Shown in pieces: positions 54,237-62,243 of a stretch of DNA of 64,000 nucleotides. The position numbers and the translations under genes were made by a program. This DNA is from CAUUJV01 sp963545565 (GTDB taxonomy: Bacteria > Actinomycetota > Actinomycetes > Actinomycetales > Bifidobacteriaceae), in the NCBI GenBank assembly GCA_963545565.1, contig CAUUJV010000003.1, positions 1 through 64,000 on the forward strand, read 5' to 3'. The notes under the pieces were generated by a model, which saw only the letters and a program-made list of their open reading frames with translations, ran no database searches and was not told the DNA's origin. Positions within the stretch are counted from its first letter, which is position 1. Every line of letters starts with the position of its first letter.

Positions 54237-55042
54237 TTAAGCAAGGAAGCTAGCTAGAATATATAAGAGGTAGATATGCGTCGGATAAAAGATATAGAAG
54301 AAATGTTTATCCCCTCTTCCTTTTTCCCCGTTATAGAGACTCAAAGGAAGAATGGAGAAGACCATCATCCACTGAATATTAGATGGATTGGTGTAAAAAA
54401 CAATGAAACTAACAGCTAGTATAGATAAAAACTGAAGAATTCGCTGTTCTCTAAAAATGTAGAGGAACAAACCCAACAGAACCATGACCATCCCCCTCAA
54501 TAGTTAGGAGGTTTGGAACCAGCAACATCAGCATTGCAATAATCTGAGATAAGACTGGCGAAATATCACCTTCGCCTCCGAGTAAGGTTCCAAAAATCAA
54601 AACAGGAAGGGTCAAGAGAACGGGTAAAAGAATAAAGCCAAGTCCCTTGCAAAATGTTAGAATTGATTTTTCTTTCAATGCCGTTACAATCCGGTCCCAA
54701 CCGCAATCTAACAGTGCTACTACAAAAAAGGTACTAAAAGCATTATTAGAAAGAACGACTTGCCCATTGTCAAACAGATTGCCAACGAGGAAGTTCCCCA
54801 TACTCATGAACAAACTCATGAGTAACAAGCGAGTCATTAACTTCTTACGACTTCTAGTGTAGTGAACACTATCCGCAAACAAGAATAAGAGAATCGGGAA
54901 CACTAACCGGCCAAACATGCTCAACCAAGCAGGAGCTCCGAATTCAAAAAACATCTGGTGGATATGATCACAAATCATCAGGATAATGGCTAAATATTTT
55001 AATTTGGTTGCAGTGAAATTGGGTTTTATTTTGTCCTCTCAT
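54237..55042 (-). pseudogene. TraX-like membrane protein, frameshifted
   Basis: The TraX family (acyltransferase-like, pilin-acetylation related) is a polytopic membrane protein of about 240-270 residues. Three frames must be joined here. An N-terminal MRGQNK segment at 55042 shifts within AAAACCC into a frame reading NFTATKLKYLAIILMICDH. That frame runs to about 54490 and then shifts again in a GGGGG run into MVMVLLGLFLYIFREQR, ending at 54237 with FYPTHIYLLYILASFLA. Both breaks are in homopolymers, so they may be real decay or read errors. The family call rests on the DHIHQMFFEFGAPAWL and GRLVFPILLFLFADS motifs. It is the last gene in the foreign segment, starting about 24 bp from the junction. 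Confidence 0.75.
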
Positions 55043-55065
55043 ACGATCATAGATACTTAAATACG

Positions 55066-55402
55066 GATATATAGTGCAGTGCCTACGTGCTTGCCGCGAG
55101 CTGATTCACCTACGCATAAATCGTCGATATACAAGGTTGCTACGTCGGTGCGAATTGCCATCACTAGTAAGGTGTTTGAATTGGCAGAAAGCATAGCCTA
55201 AGATTTGCGCGGAGCTATCAGCACCGTTCACAGCAACAAAAACTGGCTGAGTGTCGTCAAGCAAAATGGTGTTGAGATCAGCTTCAGAATACTTTGTGCC
55301 AATCTTAAACAAATCAGGGCGTCCCTCAGCATGGACTGCGCTTACCTGCTTTAATAAATCAAGAATTCGGGGAATATCGCGAAGCATCCCACGGTGAATC
55401 AT
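55066..55402 (-). pseudogene. GNAT acetyltransferase, 5' fragment with internal frameshift
   Basis: The fragment begins MIHRGMLRDIPRILDLLKQV at 55402 and continues through GRPDLFKIGTKYSEADL to YAFCQFKHLTSDG near 55145. It then needs a frame change to read MAIRTDVATLYIDDLCVGES and the acetyl-CoA motif ARGKHVGTALY, after which the foreign DNA begins. The conserved R/Q-x-x-G-x-G/A loop is represented by RGKHVG. The remaining C-terminal part is at 52013-52158. The gene thus has both a frameshift and an insertion and is dead. A 14-bp tandem repeat overlaps its start codon. Confidence 0.85.
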
Positions 55403-55430
55403 CAGTGGTGAATCATCAGTGGTGAATCAG
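55394..55430. repeat. 14-bp tandem repeat at the GNAT start codon
   Basis: GTGAATCATCAGTG occurs at 55394-55407 and 55408-55421, with a partial third copy GTGAATCAG at 55422-55430. Each copy carries a potential ATG on the minus strand in a different frame, so the duplication alters which start is in frame. Confidence 0.8.
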
Positions 55431-55568
55431 TAGAAAAATCTGCAGCGTTCATAATATTCTTACGCTTTCTCGCCTTAAAGGCTATTTGGCTCATGTGGTG
55501 ACCACGAAGTAATGTCTTAAAACTAGATAAACACTGTACCAAAGGTTTTGACAAGGGAAGTGGAGTAG

Positions 55569-57143
55569 ATGATGGAGCCCGACTTACGCAATTCAACTTC
55601 TGAGACTTCTGAGACTTCTGAGGCTCCTAAAACCATCGGCGAAGCTACGAATAAAGCTACTAAATCGCTTAAATCAACGCTTAACTCAGTCGAAGAGCTT
55701 GACGCTGGGAACGAAATGGAGCGAAGCCTTAGTAACCGGCACATTCAATTCATCGCTATAGGCGGAACTATTGGCACTGGCCTTTTCCTCGGATCAGGCA
55801 AGTCGATTGCGCTCACTGGTCCATCTATTATTTTTGTGTATATCATCATTGGGCTGTTTATGTACATTCTGATGCGGGCAATTGGCGAAATGATGTATCG
55901 CGACCCAAGTCAGCATACGTTTATCAACTTCATCACGAAATATCTTGGCAGAGGATGGGGCAAATTTGCAGGATGGTCGTATTGGCTTGTGCTGATTCTC
56001 ATAGGGATGACTGAGATTAGTGCTGTATCGACCTATTTTGTAACCTTCTTCGCTACTTTTGGTATTAATCTTTCGAGTTGGAAATGGCTGATTGAGCTTG
56101 CTTTTCTTGTTGTTTTGAGTCTTGTGAATCTTATTGCTGTGAAGGTGTTTGGTGAAGCTGAATTCTGGTTCTCCATGATTAAAATCACACTCATTGTGGG
56201 CATGATGGTGACGGCAGTTGTCATGGTAATTATTCACTTCCATTACCCAGCTACACGCATTGCTGGAGCTGACCACGTAAGCCCCGGAGCAACAGCATCG
56301 TTTAGTAATCTTTTCGCCAATTTCTCGTTAGCTCCTCGCGGCTGGTATAAGTTCGTTATCGCATTTCCTATGGTGTTTTTCGCGTATGAACTTATGGAAT
56401 TTGTAGGCGTGACCGTTTCTGAAACAAAAGATCCACGTGCGATATTGCCCAAAGCTACTAATCAGTTGATTTACCGTATCCTGATTTTCTACGTGGGAGC
56501 ATTGGTTGCAATCATGTCTATCGTGCCATGGAAGAATTTCGTATCGAATTCTGACGGTAGTTTCACATCGCCGTTCATTATGGTGTTCAAATACGCGGGC
56601 GTAGACTGGGCTGCCACACTTGTGTTCTTTGTAGTTGTTACTGCTGCAAGCTCTGCATTGAACTCCCTCTTATATTCCGCCGGTCGGCATCTTTATCAGT
56701 TAGCAAATGAGTCTAAGTCTGATTCACTTTTACGATGGATGAGTTTAGACCAGATTTCCATGCGTCATGTGCCAAGCCGCGCGATTATTTTCTCTGCGTG
56801 CATGATTGTGCTCTCACCGATTATAAATTCGTTCCCACAGATTTCGAGTGCTTTCACACTGTTTTCATCCGCTTCAAGCGCTGTGATTATCGTCATCTAC
56901 GTTCTCACTCTTATAGCGCATATGAGGTATCGCCGTGGCGCGGATTTTACTCCAGAGGGGTTTGTGCTTCCTGCTTACAAATTCTTTGATATTGCAGCGA
57001 TTGTGTTCTTCGCTTTAATTTACATCACGCTTTTCTTTGCGGCTGATACCGTCGTTCAGGCGATTGGAGGGATAGTGTGGCTAGTTATTTTTGGGGCGTA
57101 TTCTCAGAGAAAATATCGCCAGGAAAGCCCTCAGATAAAGTAA
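55569..57143 (+). CDS. Amino-acid permease, APC superfamily (AAT family)
   Basis: This 524-residue proton-coupled importer of the AAT branch (LysP, AnsP, RocE, PheP relatives) has 12 membrane segments. The family signature RHIQFIAIGGTIGTGLFLGSG opens segment 1, followed by the segment 3 region YWLVLILIGMTEISAVSTY. A hydrophilic N-terminal arm of about 55 residues has short TSETSEA repeats from a 9-bp DNA repeat. Translation starts at one of two adjacent ATGs, with GGAAG/GTGGAG upstream. The 3' end overlaps the convergent ApbE gene by 59 bp. The substrate amino acid cannot be given from sequence. Confidence 0.92.
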   Translation: MMEPDLRNSTSETSETSEAPKTIGEATNKATKSLKSTLNSVEELDAGNEMERSLSNRHIQFIAIGGTIGTGLFLGSGKSIALTGPSIIFVYIIIGLFMYILMRAIGEMMYRDPSQHTFINFITKYLGRGWGKFAGWSYWLVLILIGMTEISAVSTYFVTFFATFGINLSSWKWLIELAFLVVLSLVNLIAVKVFGEAEFWFSMIKITLIVGMMVTAVVMVIIHFHYPATRIAGADHVSPGATASFSNLFANFSLAPRGWYKFVIAFPMVFFAYELMEFVGVTVSETKDPRAILPKATNQLIYRILIFYVGALVAIMSIVPWKNFVSNSDGSFTSPFIMVFKYAGVDWAATLVFFVVVTAASSALNSLLYSAGRHLYQLANESKSDSLLRWMSLDQISMRHVPSRAIIFSACMIVLSPIINSFPQISSAFTLFSSASSAVIIVIYVLTLIAHMRYRRGADFTPEGFVLPAYKFFDIAAIVFFALIYITLFFAADTVVQAIGGIVWLVIFGAYSQRKYRQESPQIK

Positions 57144-58161
57144 CAGCACGCTCATTGCTCATATGTACAAACTGGAATCCTTCCGGGGCATATTCAAGGA
57201 GTCGGCTTGGATTAGTTGTAAAGAGAGCTGTAGCTAAACCATCTGCCCACGCTGTAGCGCGAAGCTGATTACCACTAGATGTCTCATAGTGCGGCAAGAA
57301 CGCCCATGTTGCTGCGGTGTATTGTGTGGGTTTGCCAGTATGAGCGTCGAGAAGATGGTGAACGGACTTCTTTATTGTTGCCTCTGTCTCTTCTAATTTT
57401 TCGTAGACTGTCCATTTTCTGCGGCTTGGGGCAGAAGAGCAGAGAGAACCCTCATCAAATTCAGCAATTCCAATAGCATTATGAGTGTTGTGAGGATCTT
57501 CTAAACCAATGCGGGCTACACGAGACGTATGAGACGTATGAGACGAAGCTGCTGGCTCTGCTTGTTCTTGATAGTTGTGCCTGTTTGTGCCTACATAGAT
57601 ATCTCCACCTGCATCAATAGTAAAATCCCAGATTCCAGCATTGTGAAGCATCTCTGCTAACAAGTCGACGAGAAAGCCTTTGCCTACAGCACCAAAATCC
57701 AGGTGCACAGGTCGCGTGGTGATAAGTGTTGACCCATCATGAGTTATATCGGTTCCCCAGTGATGAGCTGGGGAAATTGTGCGGGGCTTATCTACATCGC
57801 TGAGGGTGAAGGAATATTGGGAGTTATATCCAAGGCGTATAAGATCCTCACCAATGAGCGGATCTACTGTCCCCTGTGTTGCGATGAATAAGGCATCATA
57901 AATGTCAAATAAATCTGCTGCATAATCAGGAAAATCAAAATGACCGCCATGGGCGCTCAAAGATTCTTGGGCAATACGTGAAACAAGTGAATCATCTAAA
58001 AATCTTGATAATGTGCTCTCATATTCTGAGATGAAACTGAGTATTGCAGTGCGTGTCGCAGTCTTAATTGATTGTTGAACTGTGATGATCAGCCCAGTAC
58101 CTAAGGCATGAGGAACAGCCATAATATTGTCTGAATTTGTTGAAATTTCAGACTTTTCCAT
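57085..58161 (-). CDS. apbE: FAD:protein FMN transferase ApbE
   Basis: ApbE attaches FMN covalently to threonine in partner flavoproteins, using FAD. The 358-residue protein carries the conserved LDFGAVGKGFLVDLL, TIDAGGDIYVG and HLLDAHTGKPTQYTAATW motifs. No lipobox is visible, and the N-terminus is not an obvious signal peptide, so it may be cytoplasmic or membrane-associated by other means. The frame ends within the convergent permease gene. Flavinylated substrates such as Rnf/Nqr subunits or FMN-binding redox proteins are not in the window; the adjacent DUF2318-containing iron operon is the nearest redox system. Confidence 0.9.
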   Translation of the reverse strand: MEKSEISTNSDNIMAVPHALGTGLIITVQQSIKTATRTAILSFISEYESTLSRFLDDSLVSRIAQESLSAHGGHFDFPDYAADLFDIYDALFIATQGTVDPLIGEDLIRLGYNSQYSFTLSDVDKPRTISPAHHWGTDITHDGSTLITTRPVHLDFGAVGKGFLVDLLAEMLHNAGIWDFTIDAGGDIYVGTNRHNYQEQAEPAASSHTSHTSRVARIGLEDPHNTHNAIGIAEFDEGSLCSSAPSRRKWTVYEKLEETEATIKKSVHHLLDAHTGKPTQYTAATWAFLPHYETSSGNQLRATAWADGLATALFTTNPSRLLEYAPEGFQFVHMSNERAVTLSEGFPGDIFSENTPQK

Positions 58162-58372
58162 ATGCTTTACCTTCTATGGGAATGGCTTAGTGTGCTCGTT
58201 AAATCGATGTGGCGAATGATACACCGAAATTAGTGAAAAAAATAGACTGTTTTTTCTAGAAGCTTTTATTTAGAGTTGTTTTGTTATGCGTATCACACTT
58301 TGTATGTATTGTAGGAAATCCTGATTTTGGATTATGTAATTCATGGTGTGAGTGGCATACGAAGGAGAGTAT

Positions 58373-60136
58373 ATGCAAGAGAGTGTGCGTCGGCTATATG
58401 CGTGCGTAAACGTAAAGGCTATGGGAAAGTTGCCTACTCGTGGTACGAGGCTGATGAAAGTCTTTGCAGTAATTGCGCTTATTGTGGTTTCTGCGTTCGC
58501 GGCTTTTCCTTCTGCGTCTTCTTCACCTGCATATGCTGCGAGCTCCTCAACTTCTGCATACGCTGATTTCAATTCATGGAGTGATGTTGTTGCTTCTATT
58601 GACACGTCAATGAACGAAGCGCTAACAACTTACGCATCAGGTGATACGGTTACTGCTTCTTCGCAAGCCACAAGCGCTTACAACATTGGGTATATTTCCT
58701 CGAATATGACGCGTGCCGTGAATGAGAACGTGTCATCGCAGGCGAACACGGATATCACCACTCAATTCAATACGCTGATAAATCATACGTACACATCCGG
58801 CAATAATGACCAACTAAATACGGATTGGTCAGCACTAAAAACTTCTTTAGATAGTGCTGCACAAGCCTTGGATTCCAATACTTCTGTTGCGAATCCTCGT
58901 GACTATGCTGCTGCTCTTAAAGCAAAAACAAAAGCAGAGCGCAAGAAGATTCGAGCAAACAGCACTATCACGAACGAAGGTCGCGGAAGCAGAACGTGGA
59001 CTCAGGTTGCTACCGAGATGAATACGATCTTGGACAAAGCATATAAAAAGGCAATTAATGGTCAAGGTCAAGCCGGTGCAGATCAAGTAAACGTAGCCTA
59101 TTACAGCTATTACGAAAAACTCGGCTTTGAAAAAACCGTAATGTCTGCTATTTCCGGTTCGCGCGTTTCAGCTGTGGAGTTCCAATTTAAGGAAACTCGC
59201 AAGGCGATGGTGGCTAAGAAGTCTAAAGCAGTTATCAAAGCGAAGGTGACCAAGCTCAAGAATATGCTCACCACAGATGCTGCAGTGCTGGATGGCGGAG
59301 CAAGTGACAATGCAAATCCACTTGTTAAATTCTTTACCTCATCATTCGGTCAAGCATTCGTTATTCTGATTCGTGAAGGTTTGGAAGCAATTCTAGTTGT
59401 TGCGGCGATTATTGCGTATCTCGTTAAAGCCGGTCACAAAGACAAGCTGCGCTACATTTACTTGGGTATTGTGCTCGGTCTCATTGCGTCGGGCATTATG
59501 GCTGTAATTTTGAATATTCTCTACGGAGGCACCGGCTCTAATCAGGAAATGATTGAGGGGTGGACGGCACTCGTAGCTATGCTTATGCTGCTCTTTACAA
59601 GCAATTGGATGCTTAATAAATCTTCCGTGGCTAATTGGAACAAATACATTAAAGATAAAACTAAGCAGTCACTTTCCCAAGGCAGTGTAGTTTCGCTGGC
59701 ATCACTGTCGTTCCTCGCAGTGTTCCGGGAAGGTGCAGAAACGGTTATTTTCTACCAAGCTTTAATTGGCATGATTAGCGATAACGATTACACCGAGCTG
59801 TATCTTGGCGCAGGTGTTGCAGCAATTATTTTGGTTATCGTATTCTTGCTCATTCGATTCACCTCTATCAAAATCCCGATTCGGCCATTCTTCGCCATTA
59901 CTAGTGCGTTGATGGCAATTATGGTGGTCATTTTTGCGGGCAGCGGTTTGCACGAGCTTGTTGAAGCAGATGTTATTGACGGCGCCTACCACTCGAATTG
60001 GATTACAAACGACTTCTTGGGGATCTACCCGTACACCGAAACGGTAGCTTTCCAAGTTCTTATGGCTGTTGTAGTGCTTGGACTTTTAGGAGTCTCAGTC
60101 TATAAGCAGCGAAGGAATGCTGAAAAGGAAATTTAA
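58373..60136 (+). CDS. FTR1-family iron permease with large extracellular N-terminal domain
   Basis: This 587-residue protein imports iron. After a signal-like segment ending AYAASS, about 250 residues form a helical extracellular domain. Seven membrane segments follow, carrying both REXXE motifs: IREGLEAIL and FREGAETVI, which bind iron. This architecture is that of the Campylobacter-type Ftr1 rather than the short yeast-like one. I start at 58373 because AAGGAG lies 5 nt upstream; the frame is open 7 codons further. It heads an operon with P19, DUF2318 and FtsX-like genes; the next gene begins 12 bp downstream. Confidence 0.93.
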   Translation: MQESVRRLYACVNVKAMGKLPTRGTRLMKVFAVIALIVVSAFAAFPSASSSPAYAASSSTSAYADFNSWSDVVASIDTSMNEALTTYASGDTVTASSQATSAYNIGYISSNMTRAVNENVSSQANTDITTQFNTLINHTYTSGNNDQLNTDWSALKTSLDSAAQALDSNTSVANPRDYAAALKAKTKAERKKIRANSTITNEGRGSRTWTQVATEMNTILDKAYKKAINGQGQAGADQVNVAYYSYYEKLGFEKTVMSAISGSRVSAVEFQFKETRKAMVAKKSKAVIKAKVTKLKNMLTTDAAVLDGGASDNANPLVKFFTSSFGQAFVILIREGLEAILVVAAIIAYLVKAGHKDKLRYIYLGIVLGLIASGIMAVILNILYGGTGSNQEMIEGWTALVAMLMLLFTSNWMLNKSSVANWNKYIKDKTKQSLSQGSVVSLASLSFLAVFREGAETVIFYQALIGMISDNDYTELYLGAGVAAIILVIVFLLIRFTSIKIPIRPFFAITSALMAIMVVIFAGSGLHELVEADVIDGAYHSNWITNDFLGIYPYTETVAFQVLMAVVVLGLLGVSVYKQRRNAEKEI

Positions 60137-60147
60137 GGAGAAAGAAA

Positions 60148-60774
60148 ATGAAAACAAAGAAAGCTCTTGCCGCGCTCGCAACACTTGTTTTTGCTGGCAC
60201 AATGGGTTTGACTGCATGCTCAGTTAACACCTCATCATCAGGTTCAAGCAAGTCAAGCAGCAGCTCCAGCTCTAAATCTAGCTCTAGTTCAAGCGATAGC
60301 ACTGGTTTTGAAGAGTATCCAATTGGCAACGATCAGGAAGTTGGTCCACTCAACGTTGCAATGGTGTACTTCCAGCCTGTCGATATGGAGCCTTCTGGCA
60401 CTGGTCTTTCCGCTGCAGAATCCAGCTTCCATCTCGAAGCTGATATTCATGCACTAGCTAACAACAAGCTTGGCTATTCCAAGGGTGAATACGTTCCAGA
60501 TTTGACTGTAACTTACGACATCGTAAACACTAAGACTGGTGAGTCAGCAGCATCTGGAACCTTCATGCAAATGAACGCAGACGATGGCCCTCACTACGGC
60601 GCAAACGTTAAGCTCGACGAAGCAGGAAGCTATAAGGTAAATCTTTCTATTGCGTCTCCTGCAGAAAAGGGCTGGGCACTTCATGTTGATAAGGAAACTG
60701 GCGTAACCGGAAGCTTCTGGACTGAGCCACTTACCGTGAGCTTCAAATGGAACTACACTCCTCGCGAATGGTAA
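60148..60774 (+). CDS. P19/Tp34-family iron-transport lipoprotein
   Basis: This is a 208-residue lipoprotein: signal peptide to LTAC, Cys24 lipidated, then a Ser/Lys-rich linker of about 25 residues before the Ig-like P19 domain. The metal-binding features of the family are visible as FHLEADIHA, MQMNADDGPHYGANV and a Met/His/Glu set that in P19 binds copper and iron. It hands iron to the FTR1 permease. A ribosome-binding site AAGGAG precedes it. A GC-rich hairpin (60837-60872) separates it from the next gene. Confidence 0.92.
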   Translation: MKTKKALAALATLVFAGTMGLTACSVNTSSSGSSKSSSSSSSKSSSSSSDSTGFEEYPIGNDQEVGPLNVAMVYFQPVDMEPSGTGLSAAESSFHLEADIHALANNKLGYSKGEYVPDLTVTYDIVNTKTGESAASGTFMQMNADDGPHYGANVKLDEAGSYKVNLSIASPAEKGWALHVDKETGVTGSFWTEPLTVSFKWNYTPREW

Positions 60775-60836
60775 TCCAGTAGCAGTTGATATTCCAGCAT
60801 AAGATTTAGTAGAACCATAAGATCTGAATAAATCAC

Positions 60837-60872
60837 ATGGGCGCCCCCGTTTTTGAGCGGGGGTATTCCCAT
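60837..60872 (+). other. Intercistronic hairpin between P19 and DUF2318 genes
   Basis: CCCCCG (60844-60849) pairs with CGGGGG (60858-60863) across TTTTTGAG, extended by an outer ATGGG/CCCAT stem. No T-run follows, so it is likely an mRNA-stabilising or partial-termination element giving more P19 than downstream products. The remainder of this 183-bp gap shows no gene. Confidence 0.7.
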
Positions 60873-60957
60873 ATTGGAGCAAACCTAGTAAGGTCGCTAG
60901 GGAAGCACGCTGTTCACATCTTTAGATCAGGCAACAGAGAAAGGCAATTATGCAGTT

Positions 60958-62241
60958 ATGTTAGAGCAATACGTTACGGCTCTTCCGGGGGTGCTCGCCC
61001 CTGTTTTGCTTACTATGACTCTATCTATTGTGCTTTCTGTTGGCGAAGGCAAAGAAGTTCCACGCAGCAAAAATTGGCGTCTCTGTGGAGTTCTTATTGG
61101 TATTATTGCCGGAGTTGCTTTTGCTTTTATCCGAAACTCTGGGATTCTTAGTCAGCGCACTGTTGTCAATATTCCCACACTTTTTGCGTGTGTGATTTTT
61201 GATGTGCTTTTGCTTATTGCTGTTATTAATTCTCGGCGTATTACGGCCGAGTGGAAAGCTAAGTCTGGCAGATTAAACATTGTAAATTTTATTGCAGCCG
61301 TTGCTTTAGCTCTTGTGTATTTCCGTGCTGTACCAGATATTGTTATCCAACTGCTCAACTTTGTGGGAGTTTCCGATAGCTTCTTTACTTCCGACATGCT
61401 ATTGCGAATTCTTGGCTTCGTGCTGGGTATTGTTACTGCAATTGTTATTGGTTGGATTCTTTCCACAATGCGCACAAGCGTAACTCCTTTAGTGTTCCGT
61501 GTTACTGCCATCGTGTTGATTATTCTTATCGGAATTCAGCATTATATGTCGCTGATTGATGTGCTTCAGGGAGTTAGGATTATTACCCTTGACGCATGGC
61601 TGTTTAATCTTCTTACGGTTTATCTCAATCACAGCATGATGATGATTCTGGCTCAGGTGTTTATTTTTGCAATTCCTGTGGCGTTGTCTATTAAAGCCGG
61701 ATTCACTATGAAAGCTGCGCCGGATGCAAATAATGCAGAACTACGCATTGCTCGTAAATTCCGTTCTCGCGCCTATACAACTGTGGCGTGGTCGCTTGTG
61801 GCAATTTTAGGTGTTACCGTTGCCCTTACTTATGGCGTAGCACAGACGAACAAAACTGTAGAGCTTTCAGCTCCTGAATCATATTCTTTAACGAGCACAG
61901 AAGCTGTTGTGAAATACTCTCAAGTGGCAGACGGACATTTACATCGCTTTGAATATAAGGCAGCAGATGGCACTACAATGCGTTTTATCATCATTAAAAA
62001 GAACGGTGGAGCATACGGCGTTGGCTTAGATGCCTGTGAGAATTGTGGTGACGCTGGCTATTATGAAAAAGATGGCAAAATCGTGTGCAAAAAATGCGAT
62101 GTCGCTATCAATCTGGCCACTATTGGCTTTAAAGGTGGGTGTAATCCTGTGCCCGTATCCTACACAGCAGGAAATGGAAAAATCACTATTAAAACTGCAG
62201 ATTTAGACGCATTATCCAGCTACTTTAACATCGGAGCGTAA
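60958..62241 (+). CDS. DUF2318-containing membrane protein (FetM-like iron-uptake subunit)
   Basis: This is a 427-residue protein with about eight hydrophobic segments and a C-terminal extracytoplasmic DUF2318 domain. The domain has the CENC and CKKC pairs and the INLATIGFKGGCNPV segment that mark a metal or Fe-S binding site. The same protein is the third gene of the P19-Ftr1 systems of Campylobacter and other bacteria, where it is believed to help reduce or pass on iron. A weak ribosome-binding site (GAAAGG) lies 11 nt upstream of the ATG. Confidence 0.85.
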   Translation: MLEQYVTALPGVLAPVLLTMTLSIVLSVGEGKEVPRSKNWRLCGVLIGIIAGVAFAFIRNSGILSQRTVVNIPTLFACVIFDVLLLIAVINSRRITAEWKAKSGRLNIVNFIAAVALALVYFRAVPDIVIQLLNFVGVSDSFFTSDMLLRILGFVLGIVTAIVIGWILSTMRTSVTPLVFRVTAIVLIILIGIQHYMSLIDVLQGVRIITLDAWLFNLLTVYLNHSMMMILAQVFIFAIPVALSIKAGFTMKAAPDANNAELRIARKFRSRAYTTVAWSLVAILGVTVALTYGVAQTNKTVELSAPESYSLTSTEAVVKYSQVADGHLHRFEYKAADGTTMRFIIIKKNGGAYGVGLDACENCGDAGYYEKDGKIVCKKCDVAINLATIGFKGGCNPVPVSYTAGNGKITIKTADLDALSSYFNIGA

Positions 62242-62243
62242 GC

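Larger units (their letters stand above)
52159..55065. other. Horizontally acquired Streptococcus-like segment inside a GNAT gene
   Basis: The segment carries DUF3290, DUF421, RDD and TraX-like genes, a set I associate with mitis-group streptococci and other lactobacillales. Its base and codon use (AT-rich, TTT/AAA/TTA heavy, strong Shine-Dalgarno sites, compact hairpin terminators) differ from flanking DNA. Both ends fall within the same host gene, with only a codon or two of the host gene unaccounted for. I see no transposase, integrase, inverted terminal repeats or obvious target-site duplication, so illegitimate recombination of transformed DNA is the simplest mechanism. The exact ends are uncertain by about 5 bp. 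The first 260 bp hold no gene apart from the leader of the DUF3290 gene. Confidence 0.8.

Noticed and set aside
52159..55065. Insertion sequence or integrative element
   Set aside because: No transposase, recombinase, attachment-site duplication or terminal inverted repeats could be found.
58226..58264. A/T-rich inverted repeat (GAAAAAA...TTTTTTC) between apbE and FTR1 as a Fur/DtxR box
   Set aside because: The arms are plain homopolymers and do not match a recognised iron box; it may be a weak hairpin.
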